Part shown: piece after piece, positions 7,083 to 13,939 of the stretch
How positions within the stretch are numbered: position 1 is the first letter of the stretch
Layout of the letters: every line of letters begins with the position of its first letter
IMG/VR virus record: IMGVR_UViG_3300038701_001903
Location: 1 to 32,972 of that record
From: a virus
Direction: 5' to 3' (one strand)
Length of the DNA: 32,972 bases
Made by a program: the position numbers and the translations under genes
The notes under the pieces: model-generated
Seen by the model: the letters and a program-made list of their open reading frames with translations, nothing else
The model's database searches: none
What the model was told of the DNA's origin: nothing

Positions 7083-7385
7083 ATGATAGCACCTAATAGT
7101 AAAGAAACATTAATAGTCTCGTTTGTGATAACGCTAATTCTAATAGCGATATCATTTTGGATCGAGCGGAAACAAGGAAAAGAAGACAATATGGAAGATT
7201 GGGTATATACGGATTTAGAGCCTGTAGAGCTGCCAGAAGATCAACAAGAAATTGAGTGGGTTGATTATAGAGGAACGTTGAGAGAGGGTGTTTATGAAGC
7301 CCATGGGAGAAAGTTCTATGCGTCTCCTAATGAATGGAATTACGTTTCTGATGTACAAAAATGGAGACCAGTGATATGGATGTAG
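7083..7385 (+). CDS. Small single-pass membrane protein, unknown
   Basis: This 100-residue protein has a clear N-terminal membrane segment (residues about 8-27, TLIVSFVITLILIAISFWIE). A KQGK basic stretch follows, then an acidic soluble domain rich in W, E and P (LEPVELPEDQQEIEW and onwards). Orientation is probably N-out with the body in the cytosol (positive-inside rule). It lies two bases after the GemA-like stop. I do not recognise a family; an accessory role at the host membrane is possible. Confidence 0.65.
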   Translation: MIAPNSKETLIVSFVITLILIAISFWIERKQGKEDNMEDWVYTDLEPVELPEDQQEIEWVDYRGTLREGVYEAHGRKFYASPNEWNYVSDVQKWRPVIWM

Positions 7386-7546
7386 AAAAGGATACGCCGA
7401 TAAGGGTTTTCGATAAAGCGGAAGTTGAGCGGTTTTTAAGAGAGCAAAGAGTGCTGATTGCTGATAAGCTTTACCCGACTAGAAAAACGATTATACAGGA
7501 AACCGAATACAATCGAATTGTGAACCTTAAACTAAAAGTAAAATGA
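7361..7546 (+). CDS. Hypothetical small early protein
   Basis: This 61-residue soluble, charged protein starts at ATG 7361, or at ATG 7376 if the first five residues are not used. It overlaps the membrane protein gene by 25 bases and its stop overlaps the next start (ATGA at 7543), which supports it as a real operon member. The middle part, VFDKAEVERFLREQRVLIAD, looks helical. No family is recognised. Confidence 0.55.
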   Translation: METSDMDVEKDTPIRVFDKAEVERFLREQRVLIADKLYPTRKTIIQETEYNRIVNLKLKVK

Positions 7547-7986
7547 TACCAAGAAAGAAGAAACACGTACTTATTGTGTCAAGAAAATTTTTAAATGGTC
7601 ACCCCCGACAAGGGCAAGAAACAAATTTTGCTGACCTGATAAAGGAGCGTGTTAAGATTCATACAATCCGCATGAATTTCGACCACTGGACAATAATTAA
7701 AGAGAAGGTTAATAATGGGGAGGCTCTATTGTCAATTAGATATTGGACGGGGAGACCTTACGGCTCACCACAACAAGAAATCATGGTGCTTGAGAAGTTT
7801 GATGTACAAAAAGTCTATATATCACCAAATCACACCATGGTTGTCGATGGTCGTGAATTAAGCGAAAAAGAAGCCCTAAAGTTAATGTATAACGATGGGC
7901 TAACGAGGTCTGATTTTAAAGGGTGGTTTCCAAAGGGCACAACTCATGAGGGGGCAATTATTCATTTTACGGATTTAAAGTATTAA
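7543..7986 (+). CDS. ASCH/PUA-like domain protein
   Basis: This 147-residue protein contains the motif KIHTIRMNFDHW near residues 38-49, followed by a beta-rich segment (EALLSIRYWTGRPYGSP, then IMVLEKFDVQKVYI). 'K-x-HTIR ... W ... G' is the signature of small ASCH-fold (PUA-like) phage proteins, thought to bind RNA or modified nucleotides. The C-terminal helix DGRELSEKEALKLMYNDGLT and a final GAIIHFTDL strand fit the same fold. Start overlaps the previous stop. Biochemical function is unknown. Confidence 0.6.
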   Translation: MIPRKKKHVLIVSRKFLNGHPRQGQETNFADLIKERVKIHTIRMNFDHWTIIKEKVNNGEALLSIRYWTGRPYGSPQQEIMVLEKFDVQKVYISPNHTMVVDGRELSEKEALKLMYNDGLTRSDFKGWFPKGTTHEGAIIHFTDLKY

Positions 7987-7990
7987 GGCG

Positions 7991-8431
7991 ATGGATTTTA
8001 AAGCAAAACTACTTGAAGTATTAAACACCTTCTCTTCAAAAATAACTAGCACAAAACTTGAAGATCAAATAGAATGGATTAGTTCGATTAATTCTTTTGG
8101 TGGTACTCCATTAACGCTATCTGTTGGCAATTCTCTTAGGGAGCTGCGTGATATAAAGAAAAATAGCATCCCTAAATATGGACAAGTTCTAGCGAGAGTG
8201 AAGCGAGTTAACACGCTACTTCTTAATGAAGGTTATTCTATTGAGTATATAGATTCATTTTGGGATGACTGTATAAAAGAGGCTCAAAAACATCCGCTTG
8301 ATAGTAATAGGGTTAAAAGGGAGGTTCTGTTGAATTTCATGGGGTGGTATACTGGTGATGAAAACAATAAATTGCCTGAAGGAGTTGAGGATATTGTGAG
8401 TATTTATTTGGAAGGAGGTAAATGTGGATAA
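7991..8431 (+). CDS. Hypothetical early protein
   Basis: This 146-residue, mostly helical soluble protein belongs to no family I recognise. It begins four bases after the previous stop and overlaps the next gene by eight bases. No membrane segment, metal cluster or nucleotide motif is visible. One notable segment is YIDSFWDDCIKEAQKHPLDS around residues 83-102. Confidence 0.6.
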   Translation: MDFKAKLLEVLNTFSSKITSTKLEDQIEWISSINSFGGTPLTLSVGNSLRELRDIKKNSIPKYGQVLARVKRVNTLLLNEGYSIEYIDSFWDDCIKEAQKHPLDSNRVKREVLLNFMGWYTGDENNKLPEGVEDIVSIYLEGGKCG

Positions 8432-8624
8432 ACAAAAATTAATACACCAGTTGTTTGTTGGTAAGGTTGCCGATGAAATCGGGTTTCAGAAAACAATGAA
8501 ATTATTAGCAGAAGCCACTAAAGCTTTTGAAAAAGAACCACAATGTAAGCATGAAAAATATAGACCATCACCCAGTGGTGAGTTTTGGGTTTGTGCGAGT
8601 TGTGGTAAACAAATGTCAAATTAA
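8424..8624 (+). CDS. Small zinc-ribbon-like protein
   Basis: This 66-residue protein has an N-terminal helix (DKQKLIHQLFVGKVADEIGF) followed by a C-terminal putative zinc knuckle: C41-x-H43 in QCKHEKY and C57-x2-C60 in VCASCGK, giving four ligands (CH...CC). The start must be GTG at 8424, because the overlapping ATG at 8422 opens a frame that stops after six codons. A strong Shine-Dalgarno AAGGAGG lies at 8412-8418. It may bind nucleic acid or a host protein. Confidence 0.6.
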   Translation: MDKQKLIHQLFVGKVADEIGFQKTMKLLAEATKAFEKEPQCKHEKYRPSPSGEFWVCASCGKQMSN

Positions 8625-8652
8625 AATGAACTGAAGTGAAGATTTATATAAG

Positions 8653-8750
8653 ATGTTTAAACAAGCGGTAGAGCTTCATGAGCAGGTAGAGAAATAAAAC
8701 ATTTTAATGGGCGAAAATATGAGCTTGTACTTGTTGGTTTTGTGTTGTAA
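8653..8750 (+). pseudogene. Possible small gene broken by a frameshift
   Basis: From ATG 8653 a 14-residue peptide (MFKQAVELHEQVEK) ends at a TAA at 8695-8697. The next frame, from 8682, reads AGREIKHFNGRKYELVLVGF and ends at 8750. Joined near GAGCAGGTAGAG they would give a small protein of about 33 residues. This may be a decayed small gene in the 143-base gap between 8624 and 8768, or chance. Nothing else stands out in that gap. Confidence 0.25.
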
Positions 8751-8767
8751 ACTTTAAAATACGGACT

Positions 8768-9055
8768 ATGAAAATAGCTATAATAGGAGATTGTGGAGCC
8801 GGAAAAACAGCGTTAACACACGCAATAGAAACGTCGAGTCGATGTAATGAAATTGAAATTGTTTCTTTAGAAGAGGCAAGAGAAAACGGTGCGGTTATGG
8901 TGAATGATTTACCAACCAAACCACCTGAGGTTTATTTCCCGATAACCGCAAGAGAGTTTCTTCCCTATCCAAGGGATATTAAATGTGGTAAGCAATTAAG
9001 AAGGGAAAGAAGAAAGAAAAATCGAAAAAAAATAGTTCAAAACAGAAAATTGTAA
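8768..9055 (+). CDS. Small P-loop protein with basic tail
   Basis: This 95-residue protein begins MKIAIIGDCGAGKTALTHAI, a textbook Walker A motif (GDCGAGKT, residues 7-14) in a beta-loop-helix context. A second strand follows (IEIVSLEEARENGAVM). There is no Walker B aspartate-bearing strand. After residue 48 the chain is proline-rich and then extremely basic (CGKQLRRERRKKNRKK). It looks like the first third of a P-loop NTPase joined to a nucleic-acid-binding tail. Whether it binds nucleotide on its own is unknown. It is the second-last gene of the early operon. Confidence 0.6.
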   Translation: MKIAIIGDCGAGKTALTHAIETSSRCNEIEIVSLEEARENGAVMVNDLPTKPPEVYFPITAREFLPYPRDIKCGKQLRRERRKKNRKKIVQNRKL

Positions 9056-9058
9056 AAG

Positions 9059-9283
9059 ATGAAAAAGATAAATATAGAGGTTAAAGTGAAGTACAAGGTT
9101 GGGCTTGGGGATTTAGAGGTTCCGAAAAAAATAAAAGCCAAACTAGACAACCTATATGACAGCGGACGAGAGCTATCTTCGGACAGCCTTGAAGATGTAG
9201 AAGTGGTAGAATGGTTACGTTCTAACATCAAGGAAAGAGATTGTTTTGAGTGTGTATACGAAGTTCATGACTTGTCATTGTAA
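9059..9283 (+). CDS. Hypothetical small early protein
   Basis: This 74-residue protein starts three bases after the P-loop gene. It has an N-terminal beta-strand (KKINIEVKVKYKVGLGDLEV), then a helix (KKIKAKLDNLYDS) and an acidic C-terminal half (SSDSLEDVEVVEWLRSNIKE) with two cysteines in DCFEC. I do not recognise a family. It closes the rightward early operon; the next gene has its own promoter. Confidence 0.55.
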   Translation: MKKINIEVKVKYKVGLGDLEVPKKIKAKLDNLYDSGRELSSDSLEDVEVVEWLRSNIKERDCFECVYEVHDLSL

Positions 9284-9333
9284 CACCCCTGCAAAAGCAG
9301 TTTTAGCATAGCGACTGTTTAAGGAGTGGCTTT

Positions 9334-9364
9334 TTGCACCACTGTTATATTTCACTTATCTTTG
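9334..9364 (+). promoter_or_regulatory. Promoter of the secreted moron gene
   Basis: TTG at 9334-9336, followed after 20 bases by TATCTTTG at 9357-9364, matches the Bacteroidota consensus exactly. The predicted start is near 9370, about 47 bases upstream of ATG 9417. An imperfect inverted repeat (AGTGG ... CCACT, 9325-9342) overlaps the -33 element and could be an operator or the tail of an upstream terminator. Confidence 0.65.
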
Positions 9365-9416
9365 AGATACTATTTTAGAGCTAAGTTTTTAATCACTTTA
9401 AGGATCAAATACAATT

Positions 9417-9992
9417 ATGAAACATATACTATTAATATTCGCTTTAACTTCTCTTTTCGCTGTAAAGGCTCAAGATTGCCTTATCAATGATAAAGTAGAT
9501 GTATTTTTATCCGATACCGCTTCTTTTGAAAGAGGTGAAGGTGTCGACTCTATACCGCTTAATGCTCCTGTTTATTTCAGGGTTCCATTATACGATGTTA
9601 ATTGTTTGGCTGTAGAGTTTAAGATAAGGTATAATGGTAATCTAATTAGCTTAGGGGAGCTTCATGATGGTGTTCAGCTTGAAGATAATGGCGATAACAC
9701 CGGTGTTTGGAAATATGAGCTTCTAAACGGGTTTAATACTGTTGGAGAATTTGAAATAGATTTTTACCCCGGAAACAAATACAAGTCAATCACTGTATAT
9801 GATCCTATTTTAGGGGTTGAGGACGAATTGAAAGAAAACAAAATAGTAGAAACTCGCGTGTTTACTTCTAGCGGTGTTGAGGTGGATGTATACGAAGGTG
9901 AATTTGATTTGTCGCGATTAAATAAAGGCTTTTTCATCTATATAAGTACGCTTAGTAATGGTGAAACACTTCGCGGAAAGGTTTTTAATTAA
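9417..9992 (+). CDS. Secreted protein with T9SS-like C-terminal domain (moron)
   Basis: This 191-residue protein has a signal peptide (MKHILLIFALTSLFAVKAQ, cleavage likely after A18 or nearby). Residues 25-130 form a beta-rich domain with acidic loops (QLEDNGDNTGVW, FEIDFYPGN). The last 50 residues (VFTSSGVEVDVYEGEFDLSR ... GFFIYISTLSNGETLRGKVF) follow the second half of type A type IX secretion sorting domains: 'x-D-x-x-G-x-x-V ... L-x-x-G-x-Y-x-x ... G ... x-K-x'. The usual YPNP start is missing. It has its own promoter and is followed by a strong hairpin, so it can be expressed from the prophage. Likely role: host surface alteration or superinfection exclusion (inference). Confidence 0.7.
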   Translation: MKHILLIFALTSLFAVKAQDCLINDKVDVFLSDTASFERGEGVDSIPLNAPVYFRVPLYDVNCLAVEFKIRYNGNLISLGELHDGVQLEDNGDNTGVWKYELLNGFNTVGEFEIDFYPGNKYKSITVYDPILGVEDELKENKIVETRVFTSSGVEVDVYEGEFDLSRLNKGFFIYISTLSNGETLRGKVFN

Positions 9993-10008
9993 AAACAAAA
10001 GGTACAAA
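9991..10008 (+). repeat. Internal copy of the element-end motif
   Basis: AAAAACAAAAGGTACAAA matches the end-site consensus AAAAACAAAANNTACAAT at every defined position except the last. It overlaps the stop codon of the secreted protein gene. It has the same orientation as the left-end sites. It may bind the transposase internally or be a relic of a former end; coincidence in AT-rich DNA cannot be excluded. Confidence 0.45.
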
Positions 10009-10055
10009 AAACACGGTTATTCGAAAAACGTTAACTAATTATATACCCGTAATCT

Positions 10056-10092
10056 ATAAAGGCACGTTACTATCATAGTTTCGTGCCTTTAT
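10056..10092. terminator. Strong hairpin, probable bidirectional terminator
   Basis: ATAAAGGCACG (10056-10066) and CGTGCCTTTAT (10082-10092) are perfect 11-bp arms around a 15-base loop, with A- and T-rich flanks on the outer sides. It follows the secreted moron gene and separates it from the next gene (ATG 10122). Confidence 0.7.
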
Positions 10093-10121
10093 TCTTTGTA
10101 TTAATTTTAACTATTTTAATT

Positions 10122-10337
10122 ATGATTGAGTTTTTAGAAGAGGAGTTGATAATCACAATTCCTAGCGGGTGTCCAGAAGAGACAAAAGAAAGATTGATGA
10201 TGTCGTTATTATCAGCAATAAGATGGTATGCTGAAGCGGGAAATAAACACATTAAGGATAGTGATAGTTTGTATGAGTTAACAACCCTTATGGAGAGTTT
10301 ACAGTTTGAAAAACAAACGGTTAGTGTGGCTATTTAG
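10122..10337 (+). CDS. Hypothetical small protein
   Basis: This 71-residue acidic helical protein is of unknown function (IEFLEEELIITIPSGCPEET then RLMMSLLSAIRWYAEAGNK). The frame is open from GTG 10083, but that codon lies inside the terminator stem, so ATG 10122 is preferred. It sits with the following gene between the early region and the convergent packaging operon, which is where Mu places its middle and late regulators. Confidence 0.55.
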   Translation: MIEFLEEELIITIPSGCPEETKERLMMSLLSAIRWYAEAGNKHIKDSDSLYELTTLMESLQFEKQTVSVAI

Positions 10338-10374
10338 TGGAAAAACTTTATAGATAATAGCCCATATTTGTAAT

Positions 10375-10704
10375 ATGAGTCGAGGGTCTTCAAAACTATT
10401 TAATAATTTCTTTGAAAAGTCAAGCGCTTCCCCTGTCACAACCAAGAAAAAAGGGAGGTCTGCCGCCCTCGACTCACTTAGAAACAATCTTATTGTGGAT
10501 CGTTATTATTTTTATGGAACCTTCACGGAAAAACGATATGCCGTTATTCTTGAGCGCCTTTGTGAGGAGTTCTTTTTAAGTGAAAGTAGGGTTACCGCTA
10601 TACTCAACAACAACTACGAAAAGCTTATCCAGATCAAAGAAGAAGCCCCTGCAAAAAGTGCATTCAAGCGCAAGTGGCATTTCTATAACTGGGACATCTC
10701 TTAG
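10375..10704 (+). CDS. HTH-like protein, candidate late-gene activator
   Basis: This 109-residue basic protein has a disordered Ser/Lys-rich start (residues 1-30). A helical domain follows: LRNNLIVDRYYFYGTFTEKR, AVILERLCEEFFLSESRVTA and ILNNNYEKL. The 'RYYFY ... Y-x-x-x-L-x-x-L-x-x-E-F-x-x-S-x-x-x-V-x-x-I' pattern reads as a helix-turn-helix like that in Mor/C-type phage activators. The position also corresponds to that role. Its stop overlaps the stop of the leftward operon by a few bases. A weak CATATTTG (-7-like) lies just upstream of the ATG. The assignment as activator is inference. Confidence 0.5.
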   Translation: MSRGSSKLFNNFFEKSSASPVTTKKKGRSAALDSLRNNLIVDRYYFYGTFTEKRYAVILERLCEEFFLSESRVTAILNNNYEKLIQIKEEAPAKSAFKRKWHFYNWDIS

Positions 10705-11222
10705 TCCTTCTTGAAACTTATTTTAACACTTGGGGAATTTACAGTATTGTAGGTCTCTGCTTGGTATTCGTCTTGGTAAAGTGTTGTAAAGGTAATGATT
10801 CTTACACGCATCCCATCCCCCCGCTTTTCTGTAGTCACATTGATTCTTGCCAGACGTTGAAACAATCCCTCAACCTCCCAACCGTTTAAAGCATCAATCA
10901 CCTGTTGTTCTATTTCAAATCGCTTTAAGCTTTGTTGCAATGAATCGTCGGGGAGGTCTCCATGTGAGGTGGTATAAGGGTCGAAGCCAAGGCGTATGGT
11001 TATGTTCGGTAACCCTTGTTGCCTGTTGTCTACAAGGTCTTGATACGTAGTGTTTGGAAAGTCAACCAAGGCGCAAGGAAAGTTTACGGCGGGTCTCATT
11101 GTTGACTCTTCAAGCTGCCCTAAATCTTCAGCAATCCAATTAAGTGCTGTTACTTTTGCCTTTAAGCGCTTCATAAGCTCAGTTAGAGCACGACCAAAGA
11201 AATTACTATCTGCTAATGCCAT
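10701..11222 (-). CDS. Tail terminator / tail completion protein
   Basis: This 173-residue protein is the last gene of the leftward head operon. The pattern LTELMKRLKAKVTALNWIAE, FPCALVDFPNTTYQDL, ITIRLGFDPYTTSHGDL and a C-terminal strand pair (RVRIITFTTLYQDEY) is that of small alpha/beta tail terminator proteins (lambda gpU/HK97 type; Mu gp37 position). These cap the tail tube and help head joining. It overlaps the gpG-like gene by one base (TAATG). Its 3' end overlaps the convergent upstream gene's stop. Confidence 0.6.
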   Translation of the reverse strand: MALADSNFFGRALTELMKRLKAKVTALNWIAEDLGQLEESTMRPAVNFPCALVDFPNTTYQDLVDNRQQGLPNITIRLGFDPYTTSHGDLPDDSLQQSLKRFEIEQQVIDALNGWEVEGLFQRLARINVTTEKRGDGMRVRIITFTTLYQDEYQAETYNTVNSPSVKISFKKD

Positions 11223-11734
11223 TATCTTTTTAAAGTTTTGTTAATATGAGCTAAACTATGTCTGAGTACGTTTTGACTTAATACCTGACTTCTTCCAATG
11301 AATTGCCTTTTTGACAACCTCATTGTAATACGTCGTTCGTGTTCTTTTACTTTTTGCCCGTTTTTCCTAGTGAATGGTTTCACTGTTTGAATAACACCAA
11401 TACCGTTTATTCCTTCGTTGTGTGCTTTGGCGTAAGGGACATCCCAAATAAGTTGAACACCATCAAGGGTGGTGTAATTTATCATCCCACTGTTTCGGAG
11501 TCGACCAGAATCTACTAACAAAGCACGATTAGGACGAGGTACATCGCCAAATGCTGTGGGGTTCTTTCTTTGTCTCCATTTCTGAAAACCAGTATCAGTA
11601 AAACCTCCCTCTTTAAAGTTCCTTCGAGCAAACAGTAAAGCCTCATTCCCCATAATGAGGGGTAAGTCTCTAACGGCTTCTTTCATTCGCTTTTCAGCCT
11701 CACGGATCGGTTTTGTGATATCCTTATTGTTCAC
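11222..11734 (-). CDS. Virion morphogenesis protein (Mu gpG / P2 gpS-like)
   Basis: This 170-residue protein carries hallmarks of the phage virion morphogenesis (Phage_tail_S) family: a GFTDTGFQKWRQRKNP region, the LLVDSGRLRNSGMI motif, PYAKAHNEG, and a terminal SKRQFIGRSQVL. In Mu, gpG works in head-tail assembly. In P2, gpS is a tail completion protein. The gene overlaps gpF-like by eleven bases upstream and the tail terminator by one base downstream. Confidence 0.85.
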   Translation of the reverse strand: MNNKDITKPIREAEKRMKEAVRDLPLIMGNEALLFARRNFKEGGFTDTGFQKWRQRKNPTAFGDVPRPNRALLVDSGRLRNSGMINYTTLDGVQLIWDVPYAKAHNEGINGIGVIQTVKPFTRKNGQKVKEHERRITMRLSKRQFIGRSQVLSQNVLRHSLAHINKTLKR

Positions 11735-12599
11735 TGTTCTTTTGTTCCTTAAGCTTGTTCGCGGACTCGCTTACCTCTTCTGGTAAGTCAATGAAATACG
11801 GGTGATCTGGTGGGAATGCTAACCCTCTTTTTCCAAGGTTTACTTTAAACATTGAAGAGATATCAATTTGAGGAAGCTCTACATGTTCAGAAGAGCCGTA
11901 TGCTTGTTTGTCCCAAGTGCTTCGACATCCGAAGTGTCTAGGGGGCATATATTCGTCAACCCTTGGATCATCTATGTGGAGCACAACCCCGTCAAGAGGC
12001 GGGCATATTTCAGAACTATTTTCATCAATCACAGAGTCAAACCGTATGAAAGGAAATAGGTGTTTAGTTTCTTGTAAGTCCTTCCATTTTGCATTCTGAA
12101 TACTCCCTTGTACTGCTAAATTGTATTCGGTGGTTAGATGGTTTTTGCTTATAATATCATTGATCTTTTGGGCTTCTTTTAAGAACTCTTGTTTAGATCG
12201 AATCTTACCGTTATCATCTAGTAAAGCCGCACCAAGCGCTCTTAACTGGTGATAGTTTTTAGCTGCCGAAAATTGCCAAGTTTGTTGTTGAAGCCCTTCA
12301 AGTATTTTATAATCGGTTGAATCAAAATCGACATCGCTTAAGCTTTTTCCGTATCCTTCCTCAATTGCTTTTATTAATTGAGTAGCATAGGCTCTTGTTA
12401 CCTCTTTATCAATTGACCCTATTGGAAGCTCTTTGTTCTTCCAAATTTGTAATGCAGCGTTCAATAAACGCTCTGTTAACTCATCGTTATTTATCAGGTC
12501 AGGAAGCGTATGTGATTGGCAGCAGCTATCGCTATAAAACCCGCTTAAGTCTTGCTTAAATGGTGTTGAATGCCCGTTGAAATTAAGATCTATTTTCAA
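11724..12599 (-). CDS. Head morphogenesis protein (Mu gpF / SPP1 gp7-like)
   Basis: This 291-residue protein has an N-terminal helical half ending in a motif block typical of the Phage_Mu_F family: RFDSVIDENSSEICPPLDGV, then the PPRHFGCRSTW box at about residues 219-229. The Cys/His residues in this box may bind metal. In SPP1 and Mu these proteins enter the prohead with the portal and assist DNA ejection or head maturation. It lies directly after the portal with a four-base overlap. The tail of the protein (residues 270-291) is Lys/Glu-rich. Confidence 0.88.
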   Translation of the reverse strand: MKIDLNFNGHSTPFKQDLSGFYSDSCCQSHTLPDLINNDELTERLLNAALQIWKNKELPIGSIDKEVTRAYATQLIKAIEEGYGKSLSDVDFDSTDYKILEGLQQQTWQFSAAKNYHQLRALGAALLDDNGKIRSKQEFLKEAQKINDIISKNHLTTEYNLAVQGSIQNAKWKDLQETKHLFPFIRFDSVIDENSSEICPPLDGVVLHIDDPRVDEYMPPRHFGCRSTWDKQAYGSSEHVELPQIDISSMFKVNLGKRGLAFPPDHPYFIDLPEEVSESANKLKEQKNSEQ

Positions 12600-13936
12600 C
12601 GGGCTTGGTCGAAAAAATCTGCTAAGCTCGCGAAGAATCGTTGGTATGCAGAGAGTTTTACGGGTTCCTTTTTCCGCTTTCCTTTTTTCTTAGCCTTTGT
12701 TTTCTTACCTCCCTCTTCTATTATTTCGTATTCTGCATCTTCGGGTATAGCTGCTCTCTTTGTATTTTCTATAGCATTTTTGAGTTCGTTGTAATTTTCG
12801 GGTTTTGGGACGCAGTAAGTTTCATACCAATAATCATCACCTATAGGTACTTTTTTACTCACTTCTTTATCAATGGCTAACCTTTCCTTAAGCTCTTTTA
12901 GGTTTACTTTTTCTTCGTAAACAAAGCGTCCTCCTTCAACAGGAAAACCATATGAGCGAAGTATGTCTAAAAAGTGGGACTCGTTAAGCGTCGACAGCAT
13001 AAACGCCATATCGCTTTCCGTAATCTCTAATTGCTCCCCCTCATGTACTTTACTTTGAGCATAACCACTCGAAGCGCTACTTGTTGTAGTTTCAGTATTC
13101 CCTAAGATGTGAATACTCATTTCTTGGTTACAGGCTATACGGAAACGATCTTGAAGTTCTCCGGTGGCATTGGTGCTTTTGCCGTCCAGCATTTCAAAGT
13201 CTGCTTGCTTAGGAACCATTAAGGCTAAGCTGCTTCCACTTTCATCGAGCACCTTTTTTACTTCGGTTTGCGTCTTGGTATCGTAAGCATCATACTTAAA
13301 AATACGTACAGGTTGTCCAAATATTTCTATGTATTGGCTGAAGTCCCCCATGCTCCCCATTTTCCAAATCACATAAGGAGAACATTGAAGTAATAGCCCT
13401 AAATCATCCTTTTCACCAATCACCCAAATGTTTGAAACATCGTCATAGCTTACTCCTTCTTGCCCTGTTTGCAATGTTGAAATGAGCTTTTTATGAGGTC
13501 TGATGTGTTTTCGTGGAATTTCTTCAAAGTCAACTTTCTCCCCAGGAATAAATTCAAGTCCAGAAAGCCCCCAGTACATACTCTCTAATATCCTTTTTCG
13601 AATCTTCCTAAACTTACCCGATCTCACAAACTCGTCAAACGCCTCTACACGTTTTCCGTCTTTCTGGAAGTACATGGCTTTGTTTAGTACTTTGTCGATC
13701 CTTTTCCCCATTATCCCGGACAAGTGACCATCTAAAAGTATATGACTATATAAATCGTAAAGCTTAGTTCTATTGGGGAGGGTGATAGATTCAGCCCCCT
13801 GTAGTGCCATCTTAAAACTCTTTATCTCCTTTCGAGTACGGTCTACGCTCTGTACACGTATATCCTGAACAATTAATTGCGGTTCATTTTGCTTTTTATT
13901 TGCTCTTCTTCTGCGAGGTTTAGTTGGTGTCTTCAT
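12596..13936 (-). CDS. Portal protein (Mu gp29-like, DUF935)
   Basis: This 446-residue portal protein is in the expected place after the terminase. Landmarks of the DUF935 family are the early ILLDGHLSGIMGKRIDKVL segment, the ESMYWGLSGLEFIPGEKVDF motif, HIRPHKK, and the NTETTTSSASSGYAQSKVHE loop that lies in the portal crown region. The C-terminus is strongly basic (KKTKAKKKGKRKKEP) followed by SAYQRFFASLADFFDQAR. The portal forms the dodecameric DNA channel and terminase dock at the prohead vertex. Confidence 0.9.
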   Translation of the reverse strand: MKTPTKPRRRRANKKQNEPQLIVQDIRVQSVDRTRKEIKSFKMALQGAESITLPNRTKLYDLYSHILLDGHLSGIMGKRIDKVLNKAMYFQKDGKRVEAFDEFVRSGKFRKIRKRILESMYWGLSGLEFIPGEKVDFEEIPRKHIRPHKKLISTLQTGQEGVSYDDVSNIWVIGEKDDLGLLLQCSPYVIWKMGSMGDFSQYIEIFGQPVRIFKYDAYDTKTQTEVKKVLDESGSSLALMVPKQADFEMLDGKSTNATGELQDRFRIACNQEMSIHILGNTETTTSSASSGYAQSKVHEGEQLEITESDMAFMLSTLNESHFLDILRSYGFPVEGGRFVYEEKVNLKELKERLAIDKEVSKKVPIGDDYWYETYCVPKPENYNELKNAIENTKRAAIPEDAEYEIIEEGGKKTKAKKKGKRKKEPVKLSAYQRFFASLADFFDQAR

Positions 13937-13939
13937 ATC

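Noticed and set aside
10083-10121. GTG start adding a hydrophobic leader (MPLFFVLILTILI) to the 71-residue protein
   Set aside because: The codon is inside the 3' arm of a perfect terminator stem. The hydrophobicity is explained by the T-rich tail after the hairpin.
10640-10760. Terminator between the convergent operons
   Set aside because: I looked for hairpins with paired arms and T-runs around 10.7 kb and found none convincing.
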